A DNA stretch of 64,000 nucleotides from Polynucleobacter sp. MWH-HuK1 (lineage in GTDB: Bacteria > Pseudomonadota > Gammaproteobacteria > Burkholderiales > Burkholderiaceae), in assembly GCF_018881815.1 (NCBI RefSeq), contig NZ_JACVPP010000001.1, positions 62,001 through 126,000 on the forward strand. Direction: 5' to 3'. This document shows positions 9,784 to 19,039 of the stretch, piece after piece. The notes below the pieces were generated by a model, which saw only the letters and a program-made list of their open reading frames with translations, searched no databases and was not told where the DNA came from. The stretch's first letter is position 1. Every line of letters starts with the position of its first letter. Both the position numbers and the translations under genes were made by a program.

Positions 9784-10761
9784 ATGATCAATCAAGAACC
9801 CCAAGAAATATTTCTCATTCATCATGGGAACCAAGATTATCTGCAAATAGCAGCAAGATGCACTCAAAGTGCAGGTAATCACGTCATTTTGATCGGCAAT
9901 GACGCTGAAACAGGCAAGCTTTGCACGGCGTATTACGATGATGCCCTGATTGATCTCCCCGAATATCGAGATTTTGAGGCGCAATATGTTCACCTCTCGT
10001 CGGCACCCATCGAGTTTGAGCTTTTATGCTTTAAACGCTATTTTTATCTTTATGCCATTGCAAAACAAAGGGGCTTAGATCATTTTTGGATGATCGACAG
10101 CGATGCGACCGTTTTGCAAAACCTGACAGCCATCACAAATGATTTCTTGTTACCTAATCATTATTGCGCAGGCATTTCGACTCCTCGCCAGTCAGCCTGT
10201 AACCAAGAGGGATTTTGGTGGGCCTGCTCACCACATACCTCTTTCTGGACAATGGCTGGTCTAGAGGACTTTTTGAGTTTTCTCAAAAATCTTTACAAAG
10301 GGGAAACCCGTCAACTTCTTGATCAAAAATATGAATGGCATTTGCAAAAAAATATGCCAGGCGGTATTTGCGATATGACCGCACTCTTTCTTTGGCAGAA
10401 AAGCAAAAGCAATGTTTACAACTTTGCCAAATCACATTTAGATGGCTTGCCGTTTTTTGATAACAACTTAAATGAAACTGGCAATGTTATTGATCACGAA
10501 TTCGCAATGGTCCAGAACGTAATGCTGAAAAAAGTGACCCATCAAAACAAGATGCATTGGGTTCACAAATCAGAAGGTGAGCAGGCAATACCTGTAGCCG
10601 CCCTACATTTTCAAGGCAGGGCCAAAGCCTGTATGGCCACCTTTGAAAGGGCACAGCAACTCACCTATTGGACTTATGCTCCTCATGCGTTTTTGCAATA
10701 CGCCACCAAAAGAAAGAATTCTCTTGTGCGAAAAATAAAAAAAGTAATTCCTATCTTCTAG
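9784..10761 (+). CDS. Putative GT-A glycosyltransferase, uncharacterised
   Basis: 325 residues with no signal peptide. A GT-A-like architecture is visible: an N-terminal strand IFLIHHG, a short domain, then FWMIDSDATVLQN, where the DSD at residues 105-107 would bind metal and nucleotide sugar. A basic tail (RKNSLVRKIKKVI) ends the protein. The family is not firmly recognised. It is transcribed away from msbA and in line with the next plus-strand gene, with a 67-base gap and no obvious Shine-Dalgarno. Likely role: a side-branch transferase of the surface glycan. Confidence 0.65.
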   Translation: MINQEPQEIFLIHHGNQDYLQIAARCTQSAGNHVILIGNDAETGKLCTAYYDDALIDLPEYRDFEAQYVHLSSAPIEFELLCFKRYFYLYAIAKQRGLDHFWMIDSDATVLQNLTAITNDFLLPNHYCAGISTPRQSACNQEGFWWACSPHTSFWTMAGLEDFLSFLKNLYKGETRQLLDQKYEWHLQKNMPGGICDMTALFLWQKSKSNVYNFAKSHLDGLPFFDNNLNETGNVIDHEFAMVQNVMLKKVTHQNKMHWVHKSEGEQAIPVAALHFQGRAKACMATFERAQQLTYWTYAPHAFLQYATKRKNSLVRKIKKVIPIF

Positions 10762-10828
10762 ATAAAATATTCAATAGTTATGACGTTATTGCAGTAAATC
10801 ATTCATTTTTATAGGCCCAAATACCAAT

Positions 10829-11842
10829 ATGCTTCATCGACCACTCTATCGTTTTTTGGGTCACTTCTTACGCAAGCATGATCGCCGCAAAATTGCTACG
10901 AAGATTCTCATGGCATCTGACTTTGAATATGGAATTCAGAATGCAAGGCTAGTAAACAGCCGCTCGATCCTGTATTCATGCGATGTTCACCCTGATAATC
11001 CACAGTCCAGCATTCAAGATACCGCTTACTTAGATAGCATCCCAGGTAAGCTAAAAAATCTCTCCTTACAAGGCGCATCTAAACCACTTTCCATCTACAT
11101 CCCTAGCGATGGACTCGTTTACTTCGCTCAGCAGATCCTCCCCAAGATTCATCAAGGCTTTGTATTGGTGAGCGGTGATAGCGATCTGCCGATTAACGCC
11201 AATAGTCTTGGTGACAGTCTGGATCGCCTCCTACAGAGTCCTCACTTACTCAGCTGGTTTGCGCAAAACAGGGACTGTGATCATCCAAAACTACACTCCC
11301 TACCAATCGGTATCAATCTTCACAATTTATGGTCCAACCCATTGGAATGGGGTGGTGGCTTCATTTTGCCGAGTATGCAAGAGCAGCAGCTACTCAATAT
11401 TGCAGAAGGCGCACCAGAATTGTCGGCCCGTAAACATCAGATTTTTTGTAATTGGCATTTCTCAATAGATCGCGCAGATCGCAAAGACTGTTACGAAATC
11501 ATTGATAAATCGGTCTGCTACTTTCAGCCGGAACCTAAGCCTATGGTTGATACCTGGGAGTTGCAATCACAATACCAATTTGTACTAAGTCCTCACGGTG
11601 CTGGTTTAGATTGCCATCGCACTTGGGAAGCGCTGCTACTAGGATGCATCGTCATCGTCAAAACTGCCAAACTAAATGACTTATTTAGCACCCTACCAGT
11701 CATTGCTGTGAATGATTGGCGAGAAATTACCCCTGCATTTTTAGATCAAGCAATCATCTCTATTAACCAGAAAAAGCTTGATGCAAAATCGCTGTATATG
11801 CCCTTTTGGAGAGCAAGACTAGAAAAGTCTATTGCTGAGTAA
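10829..11842 (+). CDS. Putative glycosyltransferase, exostosin-like C-terminus
   Basis: 337 residues, with a basic, amphipathic N-terminus and no signal peptide. [10 protein letters not shown] lies near residues 111-120. Near residue 254 is [24 protein letters not shown], which resembles the donor-site segment of exostosin (GT47) and related GT-B enzymes, where a Glu in such a segment contacts the nucleotide sugar. The family assignment is tentative. The gene follows another putative transferase and ends convergently with fcl, overlapping its 3' end by 14 bases. Confidence 0.6.
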   Translation: MLHRPLYRFLGHFLRKHDRRKIATKILMASDFEYGIQNARLVNSRSILYSCDVHPDNPQSSIQDTAYLDSIPGKLKNLSLQGASKPLSIYIPSDGLVYFAQQILPKIHQGFVLVSGDSDLPINANSLGDSLDRLLQSPHLLSWFAQNRDCDHPKLHSLPIGINLHNLWSNPLEWGGGFILPSMQEQQLLNIAEGAPELSARKHQIFCNWHFSIDRADRKDCYEIIDKSVCYFQPEPKPMVDTWELQSQYQFVLSPHGAGLDCHRTWEALLLGCIVIVKTAKLNDLFSTLPVIAVNDWREITPAFLDQAIISINQKKLDAKSLYMPFWRARLEKSIAE

Positions 11843-12800
11843 TAAAGCCGGCATAGGCCTGACTCAAGCCACTTGGCAAATCTACTTTAGGCGACCAGCC
11901 TAATTGATTGAGTCGATCTGAGCTCATCCATTTACGCGGTGCTCCATCAGGCTTACTAGAGTCAAAACTAATATTGCCAGCATAACCCGTTGCCTTTGCT
12001 ACGGCATGGGCTAATTCATTGATGGTGATGTCACTACCAAATCCCACATTAATATGACTTTGCATAGGCTGAGTTTGGCTGTCATAAGTCTTCTTATCCA
12101 AATCCATAACAAAGATTGAGGCAGCAGCCATGTCATCGACGTATAAAAATTCACGTCGTGGTGTGCCCGTTCCCCAAATGACTACCTCAGGTGCATTAGC
12201 TAGCTTAGCTTCATGAAAACGTCTAATTAATGCCGGAATCACGTGACTATTTTCTGGATGGTAGTTATCGCCCGGGCCATATAAATTGGTAGGCATTACA
12301 GAGCGATAGTCAACGCCATAGGATGCACCATATTGACGGTTATAGCTTTCACACATTTTGATGCCAGCAATTTTCGCAATTGCATAAGGCTCGTTTGTTG
12401 GCTCTAGCTTGCCAGTGAGGAGCGCATCCTCACTCATAGGCTGTGGCGCTAAGCGTGGGTAGATACAGCTTGATCCCAAGAACAGGAGTTTCTTCACACC
12501 ATTTAGGAAAGCTTGATGGATCACATTGTTTTGCACCATCAGGTTGTCATAAATAAACTCAGCTGGAAAGGTGTTGTTCGCATGAATACCGCCAACCTTA
12601 GCAGCAGCTAAATAGACTTGATCCGGCTTTTCTGTTTCAAAAAACGTTTTTACTGCCTGCTGATTAGTTAAATCTAGTTCAGCGTGAGTGCGAGTAATGA
12701 TGTTTTTATAACCCTTGGCCTGGAGGTTGCGCACAATGGCAGAACCCACCATGCCCCGATGGCCAGCTACGTATATTTTTTGATTTAAATCTGTTGGCAC
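11829..12800 (-). CDS. fcl: GDP-L-fucose synthase
   Basis: 323 residues, normal length. NADPH-binding [10 protein letters not shown] sits at residues 13-22, SSCIYP carries the catalytic Ser, and YAIAK the Tyr-Lys pair. It epimerises and reduces GDP-4-keto-6-deoxymannose to GDP-L-fucose. The start is a GTG at 12800. It lies 30 bases downstream of gmd, whose product is its substrate, within the manC-gmd-fcl block. Two fucosyltransferase-like genes near 57.6-59.6 kb are the expected users of the product. Confidence 0.95.
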   Translation of the reverse strand: MPTDLNQKIYVAGHRGMVGSAIVRNLQAKGYKNIITRTHAELDLTNQQAVKTFFETEKPDQVYLAAAKVGGIHANNTFPAEFIYDNLMVQNNVIHQAFLNGVKKLLFLGSSCIYPRLAPQPMSEDALLTGKLEPTNEPYAIAKIAGIKMCESYNRQYGASYGVDYRSVMPTNLYGPGDNYHPENSHVIPALIRRFHEAKLANAPEVVIWGTGTPRREFLYVDDMAAASIFVMDLDKKTYDSQTQPMQSHINVGFGSDITINELAHAVAKATGYAGNISFDSSKPDGAPRKWMSSDRLNQLGWSPKVDLPSGLSQAYAGFITQQ

Positions 12801-12830
12801 GTATTGATCTTCTTTTATTGAGTCTTCTTT

Positions 12831-13958
12831 TTAGTTTTCTTTACCAACCGCTACTGAGTAACCGTGCTTTTGCAATAAAGCGTGTTGCTTGGCCTGGTCT
12901 AGATCATTAGCCACCATCTCTACGATCATTTGATCAAGAGTGATTTCTGGAACCCAGCCCAACTTTTCTTTGGCTTTTGTTGGATCACCCAAGAGTGTTT
13001 CTACTTCAGTAGGACGGTAGTAGCGTGGATCAATTTGCACAACGACATCGCCCACTTTAAGTGCCGGAGCCTTATCGCCCTCAATCGAGGCAACGATGGC
13101 TTTTTCATTTTCAGCTGAACCTTCAAACTTCAAGGTGATACCCAATTGCTTGGCGCTACGAATAATAAATTCACGTACGGTAAACTGCACACCGGTTGCA
13201 ATCACAAAATCTTCTGGCTTGTCTTGTTGGAGCATGAGCCACTGCATACGGACGTAGTCCCTTGCATGACCCCAGTCACGCAAAGCATCAATATTGCCCA
13301 TGTACAAACACTTCTCTAGACCCTGAGCAATATTAGCCAGGCCACGAGTCACTTTACGAGTTACGAATGTCTCACCACGACGCTTAGATTCATGGTTAAA
13401 CAAAATACCGTTACATGCATAAATGCCATAAGCTTCACGATAGTTCACAGTAATCCAGTAGGCATACATCTTGGCAACTGCGTATGGACTACGTGGGTAG
13501 AACGGCGTGGTTTCTTTTTGTGGAATCTCTTGCACCAAGCCATAAAGCTCCGAAGTAGATGCCTGATAAAAACGAGTCTTTTTCTCTAAACCCAAAATAC
13601 GGATTGCCTCAAGCATGCGCAATGGACCAATCGCATCAACATCGGCGGTGTACTCTGGCGACTCAAATGACACAGCCACATGAGATTGCGCGCCCAAGTT
13701 ATAGATTTCATCAGGTTGCGTTTGCTGAATGATGCGCACCAAGTTACTGGTATCAGTCAAGTCACCGTAATGCAAAACTAAGTCGGGATGATTGATGTGT
13801 GGGTCTTGATAAATATGATCAATACGGTCTGTATTGAAAGAAGAAGAGCGGCGCTTAATACCGTGAACGATATAGCCTTTTTCTAATAAGAACTCGGCTA
13901 AATAGGAACCATCTTGGCCAGTGATTCCAGTGATTAGGGCTACTTTTTGCTTGCTCAT
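12831..13958 (-). CDS. gmd: GDP-mannose 4,6-dehydratase
   Basis: 375 residues, the usual Gmd length. The NADP-binding motif [19 protein letters not shown] is at the N-terminus, the catalytic triad appears as STSELYG plus [10 protein letters not shown], and the family signatures [17 protein letters not shown] and [10 protein letters not shown] are present. It converts GDP-mannose to GDP-4-keto-6-deoxymannose, the first step to GDP-fucose or GDP-rhamnose. It lies between manC, which makes the substrate, and fcl, which uses the product. Confidence 0.96.
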   Translation of the reverse strand: MSKQKVALITGITGQDGSYLAEFLLEKGYIVHGIKRRSSSFNTDRIDHIYQDPHINHPDLVLHYGDLTDTSNLVRIIQQTQPDEIYNLGAQSHVAVSFESPEYTADVDAIGPLRMLEAIRILGLEKKTRFYQASTSELYGLVQEIPQKETTPFYPRSPYAVAKMYAYWITVNYREAYGIYACNGILFNHESKRRGETFVTRKVTRGLANIAQGLEKCLYMGNIDALRDWGHARDYVRMQWLMLQQDKPEDFVIATGVQFTVREFIIRSAKQLGITLKFEGSAENEKAIVASIEGDKAPALKVGDVVVQIDPRYYRPTEVETLLGDPTKAKEKLGWVPEITLDQMIVEMVANDLDQAKQHALLQKHGYSVAVGKEN

Positions 13959-14029
13959 AATTAACTCTTCTTGGTTTATTTACTATATTTACTAATTGGT
14001 GTACTAAGGATTATTGATTACTGTAATAA

Positions 14030-15550
14030 CTAACTTCTGCCGTAGGTATCTTCAAAACGCACAATATCGTCTTCGCCCAGATAACTACCGGATTGCACCT
14101 CAATGATTTCTAATGGGGTTTTACCGGGATTAGCCAAGCGATGCGTTTGTCCTTGCGGAATATACGTACTTTGATTTTCGTTTAGCAGCAGAACTTGATC
14201 GCCGTTGGTGATCTCCGCAGTACCTTTCACCACGATCCAGTGCTCAGCACGATGGTGATGCATCTGAAGCGATAAGCTAGCGCCTGGCTTGACCTGAATA
14301 CGCTTAACCTTAAAGCGCTCACCCTCATCCACGCTGTCATACCAACCCCATGGACGTGAGACTTTGCGATGCAGATTTTTCTCTTCACGCTTTTGCGCTT
14401 CTAATTGCCCAACAATATTTTTGACGTCTTGGCTATTTTTTCGATCAGCCACTAAAACTGCATCAGCCGTTTCAACAATGATGAGATTCTCAACACCAAC
14501 TGCGCTCACTAAACGACTACTTGCATGCACTAAAGAATTCTTCGAATTACTGACTAAAGTATCACCAGAAGTGACGTTGCCTTGTGCATCTTGCTTGCCC
14601 ACTTGCCACACAGCATCCCACGCACCAAGATCATTCCAACCGGCATCTAGCTCAACCATCTTGATGGGGTAATGAGATCCCGGGCATTTTTCAATCACTG
14701 CATAGTCAATTGACTCACCTGGAATCGCCTTGAATAAGTCTTTTTCAGGACGAATAAATTCTGCTTCACCGGCAGCATCGGTTGCTTTAGCCTGCCAGGC
14801 TGTTTGGGTCGCCGCCAAAATATCAGGGCGATACTCTTTGAGCGCAGCCAACCAAACACTAGCTTTGAGCACAAACATGCCGCCATTCCAGAAGTAACCA
14901 CCCTCTGCCAAGTATTGCTTTGCAGTAGCTTCGTTCGGCTTTTCTACAAAGCGCTCAACCGTATAAACATCTTCAGCGCTAGCCTGACTCTGCACTTTGA
15001 TATAACCGTAACCCGTTTCTGGTGCACTCGGCGTAATACCCAAAATAGCAATCGCGCCAGTTTGCGCAAGCTCAATACTTTTCGCTAAAGCCTTAGTAAA
15101 CGCAGCTGGGTTGGTGACTGTTTGATCTGCAGGTGTAACAACCAAAATAGGATCAGAAGAATCACCACTCATGCTTGTTTGATCTTGCGCATACAAAGCA
15201 GCCAAGGTGAGTGCTGGGGCTGTATTTCTGCCGATAGGCTCCAAAAGCAAAGCAGCTGAAAGTGCTGCATGCTGAGTCTTGAGTTCACGCAATTGATCGA
15301 GCGCTAAAAAACGGTGCTCCTCATTGGTGACAATGACTGTTTTACCAAGCGTGACATTCTTACTGCCCACCGCATGAATTCTGCTGATTGCTTGCTGAAA
15401 GAGGCTTTGATTTGAGCCGTCACCAGACAGGACCAAAAATTGCTTAGGAAAGCCTGCTCTTGATAATGGCCAGAGACGAGTGCCCGAACCGCCACACAAA
15501 ATGACGGGAATTATTTGGGACGATGAAGAGCCTGGCGTAATATTACTCAC
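14030..15550 (-). CDS. manC: Mannose-1-phosphate guanylyltransferase / mannose-6-phosphate isomerase
   Basis: 506 residues from a GTG start at 15550. The N-terminal nucleotidyltransferase domain has CGGSGTRLWPLSRAGFPKQF and FVEKP. The C-terminal cupin-type isomerase domain has RPWGWYD, QMHHHRAEHWIVVKGTA and YIPQGQTHRL. This is the bifunctional type II enzyme that makes GDP-mannose. It is the first gene of the minus-strand manC-gmd-fcl run, 71 bases upstream of gmd, so the three genes form a complete route from mannose-6-phosphate/mannose-1-phosphate to GDP-fucose. Confidence 0.95.
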   Translation of the reverse strand: MSNITPGSSSSQIIPVILCGGSGTRLWPLSRAGFPKQFLVLSGDGSNQSLFQQAISRIHAVGSKNVTLGKTVIVTNEEHRFLALDQLRELKTQHAALSAALLLEPIGRNTAPALTLAALYAQDQTSMSGDSSDPILVVTPADQTVTNPAAFTKALAKSIELAQTGAIAILGITPSAPETGYGYIKVQSQASAEDVYTVERFVEKPNEATAKQYLAEGGYFWNGGMFVLKASVWLAALKEYRPDILAATQTAWQAKATDAAGEAEFIRPEKDLFKAIPGESIDYAVIEKCPGSHYPIKMVELDAGWNDLGAWDAVWQVGKQDAQGNVTSGDTLVSNSKNSLVHASSRLVSAVGVENLIIVETADAVLVADRKNSQDVKNIVGQLEAQKREEKNLHRKVSRPWGWYDSVDEGERFKVKRIQVKPGASLSLQMHHHRAEHWIVVKGTAEITNGDQVLLLNENQSTYIPQGQTHRLANPGKTPLEIIEVQSGSYLGEDDIVRFEDTYGRS

Positions 15551-15618
15551 TGATTATGTTTTTTAACAAAATAACTGACATTGTAAGGCCCAAAACCCGT
15601 GTGGCTGTCCCAATTTAA

Positions 15619-16422
15619 GTGTTTTTACACCCTTTAAACATGCCCACCCCCTCCCCCCAGCGTTACGTCACTACTGTGCCGGTTTATAAACCGCAGCTTT
15701 CCCTATCTGACACACGCTCGCTGCTTCAATTGCACTTATTGGGCGTTGAAAACGTTACCCTGGTATGCCCAGAAGGTTTGGACCTCAATGGGTACCTAAA
15801 CCTATGGCCAGATCTTAAGGTCCAGAGATATGCCCCCCAGCACTTTGTCAGCGTGCATAGTTATAACGATTTAGTCATTAGCTCCGCTTTTTACGCTCCC
15901 TTCGTCGATCAATACGACTATTTACTCATTGCCCAACTAGACACTTTTTTGCTCAGCAACCAAATTAGGGGGTTTTGCAACCAAGGCTATGACTACTATG
16001 GCGCCCCGTGGATTAAAGGCTTCCCACAATATCGGTTTTTATTCAATCGCTGGCCCATTCAGATCAATACCAAGCGCTTTTATGTGGGCAATGGTGGTCT
16101 TTCCTTGCGCAATATTGCGAAGACCCTGGATTTGCTGGCACGCAAAGAAGGTCATATCAGCAAAACATTCTTCATGGAAGATGCCTTTTTTGGCTACTGG
16201 GGCTCAATAGACCCCCATTTTCAGGCCTGCCCGCCCCTTCTGGCCGCTAAGTTCGCCCTAGAAATGGAGCCTGCCTACTGGATGGAGCAAACTGGGGTAT
16301 TACCCATGGGGCTTCATGGCTTTGAAGTCTGGCACAAAGATTTTTATAATTCATTACTACAAGAGAGCTTTTTAAAGCTCCAGGAAACGTACCCCCAATT
16401 ACAAAATCACCATAAAACTTAA
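15619..16422 (+). CDS. DUF5672-type putative glycosyltransferase
   Basis: 267 residues from a GTG at 15619; an in-frame ATG at 15640 is equally plausible and neither has a strong ribosome binding site. The visible pattern is characteristic of DUF5672 proteins: VTTVPVYKPQLS at the start, YDYLLIAQLDTFLL with a DxD-like acidic site, DYYGAPWIKG, then VGNGGLSLRN and MEDAFFGYWG. These proteins often lie in polysaccharide loci and are thought to be GT-A-like transferases. The gene is divergent from manC and followed nine bases later by a 45-residue ORF. Confidence 0.75.
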   Translation: MFLHPLNMPTPSPQRYVTTVPVYKPQLSLSDTRSLLQLHLLGVENVTLVCPEGLDLNGYLNLWPDLKVQRYAPQHFVSVHSYNDLVISSAFYAPFVDQYDYLLIAQLDTFLLSNQIRGFCNQGYDYYGAPWIKGFPQYRFLFNRWPIQINTKRFYVGNGGLSLRNIAKTLDLLARKEGHISKTFFMEDAFFGYWGSIDPHFQACPPLLAAKFALEMEPAYWMEQTGVLPMGLHGFEVWHKDFYNSLLQESFLKLQETYPQLQNHHKT

Positions 16423-16431
16423 GGAGACAAA

Positions 16432-16569
16432 ATGACTGCACCAAAAATCAATGTTCGTAATTCAGTAATTGAATGTGCCCAATCACTTAAAAAAGAAAAT
16501 GCGGGTAAATATCACAATTACGGCATTAAAGACTGCATAGCCTCAATCGCAGCAACCAAAGTTAAATAA
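16432..16569 (+). CDS. Small 45-residue protein, function unknown
   Basis: The short frame begins with ATG at 16432 and ends with TAA at 16567-16569. A strong Shine-Dalgarno AAGGAGA lies at 16421-16427, right after the stop of the DUF5672 gene, with five bases between it and the ATG. The product is hydrophilic and basic, starts MTAPKINVRNSVIECAQSL, has Cys at 15 and 35, and ends in AATKVK. There is no signal peptide or membrane span. It matches no family I recognise. The ribosome site is better than that of most genes here, which is the main support. Confidence 0.6.
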   Translation: MTAPKINVRNSVIECAQSLKKENAGKYHNYGIKDCIASIAATKVK

Positions 16570-16674
16570 ACTGCATTTATTGATATTTACATACAAATCA
16601 AGGAAAATAGGTCTAATTAATCTACATTTAAAGACAATTAAGTCTTTTTAGATTATTTAGACCTACTCATTAAG

Positions 16675-17214
16675 TCAACTTGGTCTATTGGGATAGGCTT
16701 TTCCAGTCAAATTGCTGTAGATAGCCCCCGCCACAACCAACAATACCGAATCAATGAATACGGGAAAGAATGCATAGCGGTAATGCAGCACATGGCCTAG
16801 TACCGCAATCATTGCAACCGCAGCAGCCGGTGGATGCAAACACCGCAAAATAAACATTCCCAGAATAGATAGCGAAGCAGCCAGCGGGAGCGCTAGCAAG
16901 GGCGCTGAAACCCAGTGGGCGCATGTAATTCCAACCAAAGCAGACAAGGTATTGCCCGCAATCACGGCCCAGGGTTGCGCCATTGGACTGCCTGGCAATG
17001 CAAAGACTAGCAAAGCGCTAGCCCCTAAAGATGCCATCAACCACTCATCAATTGCATTGAGCTCCCCCAGAACTTTGGCGACGGTAAGTACCAAGGCAAG
17101 ACCAATAAAAGCCCCCATTACCGAACGCAAACGTTCTAGCCAATTGACTGCCGGCTGATCGCCGCCCAGATAAAAGGAAAAGCGTTTGACCAGGGATTTA
17201 AAGGAATGTTTCAT
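16675..17214 (-). CDS. HPP-family integral membrane protein
   Basis: 179 residues with four or five hydrophobic helices from about residue 30 to the end. It carries MASLGASALLVFALPGSPMAQPWAV and the HPPAAAVA segment that gives the HPP family its name. Some HPP proteins are nitrite transporters in plastids and cyanobacteria; in proteobacteria the role is mostly unknown. The gene stands alone on the minus strand between the small protein gene and the HiPIP gene. Confidence 0.88.
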   Translation of the reverse strand: MKHSFKSLVKRFSFYLGGDQPAVNWLERLRSVMGAFIGLALVLTVAKVLGELNAIDEWLMASLGASALLVFALPGSPMAQPWAVIAGNTLSALVGITCAHWVSAPLLALPLAASLSILGMFILRCLHPPAAAVAMIAVLGHVLHYRYAFFPVFIDSVLLVVAGAIYSNLTGKAYPNRPS

Positions 17215-17299
17215 GCAAACTTAAAAGTCGGTTTCAAAGCCAAATATCTTTGAATGGAAATCATGATCATAAGCTCTGACTTTTCACTGCCAGAAAACA

Positions 17300-17326
17300 A
17301 AAAGACTGCCGGAGCAGTCTTTTTTA
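17300..17326 (-). terminator. Rho-independent terminator after the HiPIP gene
   Basis: A perfect nine-base-pair stem, AAAGACTGC at 17301-17309 and GCAGTCTTT at 17314-17322, closes a four-base CGGA loop. Runs of A before and T after the stem give a U-tract on either strand. It lies 39 bases past the HiPIP stop on the minus strand and before the HPP start. Confidence 0.85.
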
Positions 17327-17364
17327 CTATTCGATGTGAATCGAATAAAGCTTTTGTCTTGAAC

Positions 17365-17673
17365 TTAAGCTTTCTTAGCGTAAGCAGAGCACCAGCCTGG
17401 GCCAGCAACTTGCTTGCCAGCAAACAAAGAGCAGCCGCCCGCCGCTGAACCAGGCTTACCTTGATACAAAGCACAGTTATCGCACTTTTGACCAACAGCA
17501 TATTTAGGGAACTTCGCTTTATCTACTTTAGAAGCATCAGCCCTGTAACCCAATGCAGCAGCTTGTGGATCAGTTTCAGCAACCATTGCTTGAGCTTGAA
17601 CCTTACCGTTCAATGCCAAAGTACAGGCACCAGCAGCAGACAAAATCATAAATTGGCGACGACTATTTTTCAT
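17365..17673 (-). CDS. High-potential iron-sulfur protein (HiPIP)
   Basis: 102 residues. The N-terminus NSRRQFMILSAAGACTLAL with a twin Arg looks like a Tat signal ending near VQAQA. The mature part carries the HiPIP ligands Cys64, Cys67, Cys81 and Cys95 in the pattern C-x2-C-x13-C-x13-C, with GPGWC around the last one. HiPIPs are periplasmic 4Fe-4S electron carriers. It is a single-gene unit: a terminator follows, and a Fur-like palindrome lies 145 bases upstream of the start. Confidence 0.92.
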   Translation of the reverse strand: MKNSRRQFMILSAAGACTLALNGKVQAQAMVAETDPQAAALGYRADASKVDKAKFPKYAVGQKCDNCALYQGKPGSAAGGCSLFAGKQVAGPGWCSAYAKKA

Positions 17674-17817
17674 GGGTTCTCCAAAAAGTAAAACAGCAAA
17701 TAATTTAAAAGGTTGTTCTCAAACAAGGGGTACTTTTAAAACTAAAACTGATCATAGTGGAGAAGAATTGATGCTGCTAGCTACAACGTAAGTCAATGAT
17801 TTATATAGAAATATAGA

Positions 17818-17832
17818 TGAGAATTGTTCTCA
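17818..17832. promoter_or_regulatory. Fur-box-like palindrome upstream of HiPIP
   Basis: TGAGAATTGTTCTCA is a near 7-1-7 palindrome of the kind bound by Fur in betaproteobacteria, where boxes often read GAGAAT-N-ATTCTC. It lies between the end of the outer-membrane protein gene and the HiPIP start, followed on the minus strand by an A+T-rich TATATAAAT that could serve as a -10 region. A partial copy of the half site (TTGTTCTCAAACAA) lies near 17712-17725. Confidence 0.5.
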
Positions 17833-17900
17833 TAAATCAGGGACCCTATTAAGGACAGCAAAAGGGTTCATCTATTTGTTTAGCTAAAGCAAAAGAAAAA

Positions 17901-17920
17901 AGCCACTCCGAAGAGTGGCT
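17901..17920 (-). terminator. Rho-independent terminator after the outer-membrane protein gene
   Basis: AGCCACTC at 17901-17908 pairs perfectly with GAGTGGCT at 17913-17920 around a CGAA loop. On the minus strand it is followed by TTTTTTCTTTT. It lies 30 bases past the stop of the small outer-membrane protein gene. Confidence 0.88.
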
Positions 17921-17949
17921 TTTAATAAGAACTAAGCTAGAAAACTAAA

Positions 17950-18663
17950 TTAAAACTTATAGCCTAGACCAACCAAAAGATTATAGGCCGTTGAACCGGC
18001 CGAGCTTGTACCAGAGTAACTAGTACAGCCCATTGAGCAAGGCCCCGAAGTGGTTAGGTTAGCTTTGCTGTAAGACATATAATTTACTTCTCCAAATCCA
18101 TACAAACCGCTTGTAATCATCTGCTTGTAACCAAGGCCTAAAATATAGCCGGAGACGTTTTCACTACCTACTGAGGCTCCATTAGTAGCATCGAAGCCCT
18201 CCAATTTCTGGGTTGAATAACCAGCCTTTAAATAGGCTAATTTGTCTTTGTCGATGACATAACCTGGTGTTAAGAAAACATTGAAACGGTTTGAAGTTTT
18301 ATAGTAAGCGTTATTTGGATCTGCGTCTGGACTTGTACTAGTCGAGGTAAAGTTTCCCGATTTGCCTGTAATAAAAGAATAATCCGCACCAAGACCGAGA
18401 GTGAATTGATTTGTTAGGGAGAAGGTATAGCCTAGACCAGCAATGAGTGGAGCGTTGCTAAAATTGACGCTAGGATTGCTGTAAGTTGCGCCATACCCTG
18501 CTGGGACTGTAGTGAAAGTGGTAGTGTTACTTTGAACATTGTTAGCTTCGTAGCCAGTAGCGATCTGACCATAAAAGCCCTCGAACGCGCTCTTTTGTGC
18601 AAATGCTGATGTAGCAACTAAGCCTGTTGCAGCTAACGCTACCAATAATTTTGCTGAATTCAT
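17950..18663 (-). CDS. Small outer-membrane beta-barrel protein (OmpW/porin-like)
   Basis: 237 residues. A signal peptide MNSAKLLVALAATGLVATSAFAQ is followed by alternating polar and aromatic strands typical of an eight-to-ten-strand barrel. It ends with NLLVGLGYKF, whose terminal Phe is the BAM recognition residue. Repeated phrases such as IAGLGYTF and GLGYKQ mark barrel strands. A good ribosome site (AGAGGAAAAG) precedes the ATG. Function is unknown; many such proteins are surface barrels of limited pore size. Confidence 0.82.
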   Translation of the reverse strand: MNSAKLLVALAATGLVATSAFAQKSAFEGFYGQIATGYEANNVQSNTTTFTTVPAGYGATYSNPSVNFSNAPLIAGLGYTFSLTNQFTLGLGADYSFITGKSGNFTSTSTSPDADPNNAYYKTSNRFNVFLTPGYVIDKDKLAYLKAGYSTQKLEGFDATNGASVGSENVSGYILGLGYKQMITSGLYGFGEVNYMSYSKANLTTSGPCSMGCTSYSGTSSAGSTAYNLLVGLGYKF

Positions 18664-18815
18664 ATCTTTTCCTCTGTTTAATAATTTTTTTGACCTTTTT
18701 TTATGGGGGGTGCGTATTAATAATAAATTAATTACAAAATTTATATATTTATATGCATTTCAAGAGAGGTGAGTGAGTTAAAAAACCCTTTAGAAGTTGC
18801 ATAAAAGCCACATTT

Positions 18816-19037
18816 TTACTTCCAGCCCTTGAGATTCATGCAGCTAATCCACTGCCTGTAGTGAGCTCCTGACCCCACTTCCGGATAATCCTCCCGGCAC
18901 TCCATAAAGTCTTTGTTGTATGTGGCTTTGTTATTTTTAGCTGGGTCTTGATTTACCGTTGGCATGCTTGAGCATGCAATCAAGACAAACCCCAGAAAAA
19001 TCAGCGAAATAGCTTTGGAAGAAAGCGCCGTTATCAT
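18816..19037 (-). CDS. Small lipoprotein, function unknown
   Basis: 73 residues. The N-terminus ends in the lipobox LIAC (Cys22), giving a mature lipoprotein of about 50 residues with two further Cys (in DFMECREDYPE and WISCMNLKGWK) that could form a disulfide. It lies two bases after the stop of a larger lipoprotein gene, so the two are probably co-transcribed. No known domain was recognised. Confidence 0.75.
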   Translation of the reverse strand: MITALSSKAISLIFLGFVLIACSSMPTVNQDPAKNNKATYNKDFMECREDYPEVGSGAHYRQWISCMNLKGWK

Positions 19038-19039
19038 TT

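Noticed and set aside
17300..17326. Small RNA gene
   Set aside because: The hairpin is explained as the terminator of the HiPIP gene; no separate promoter was visible.
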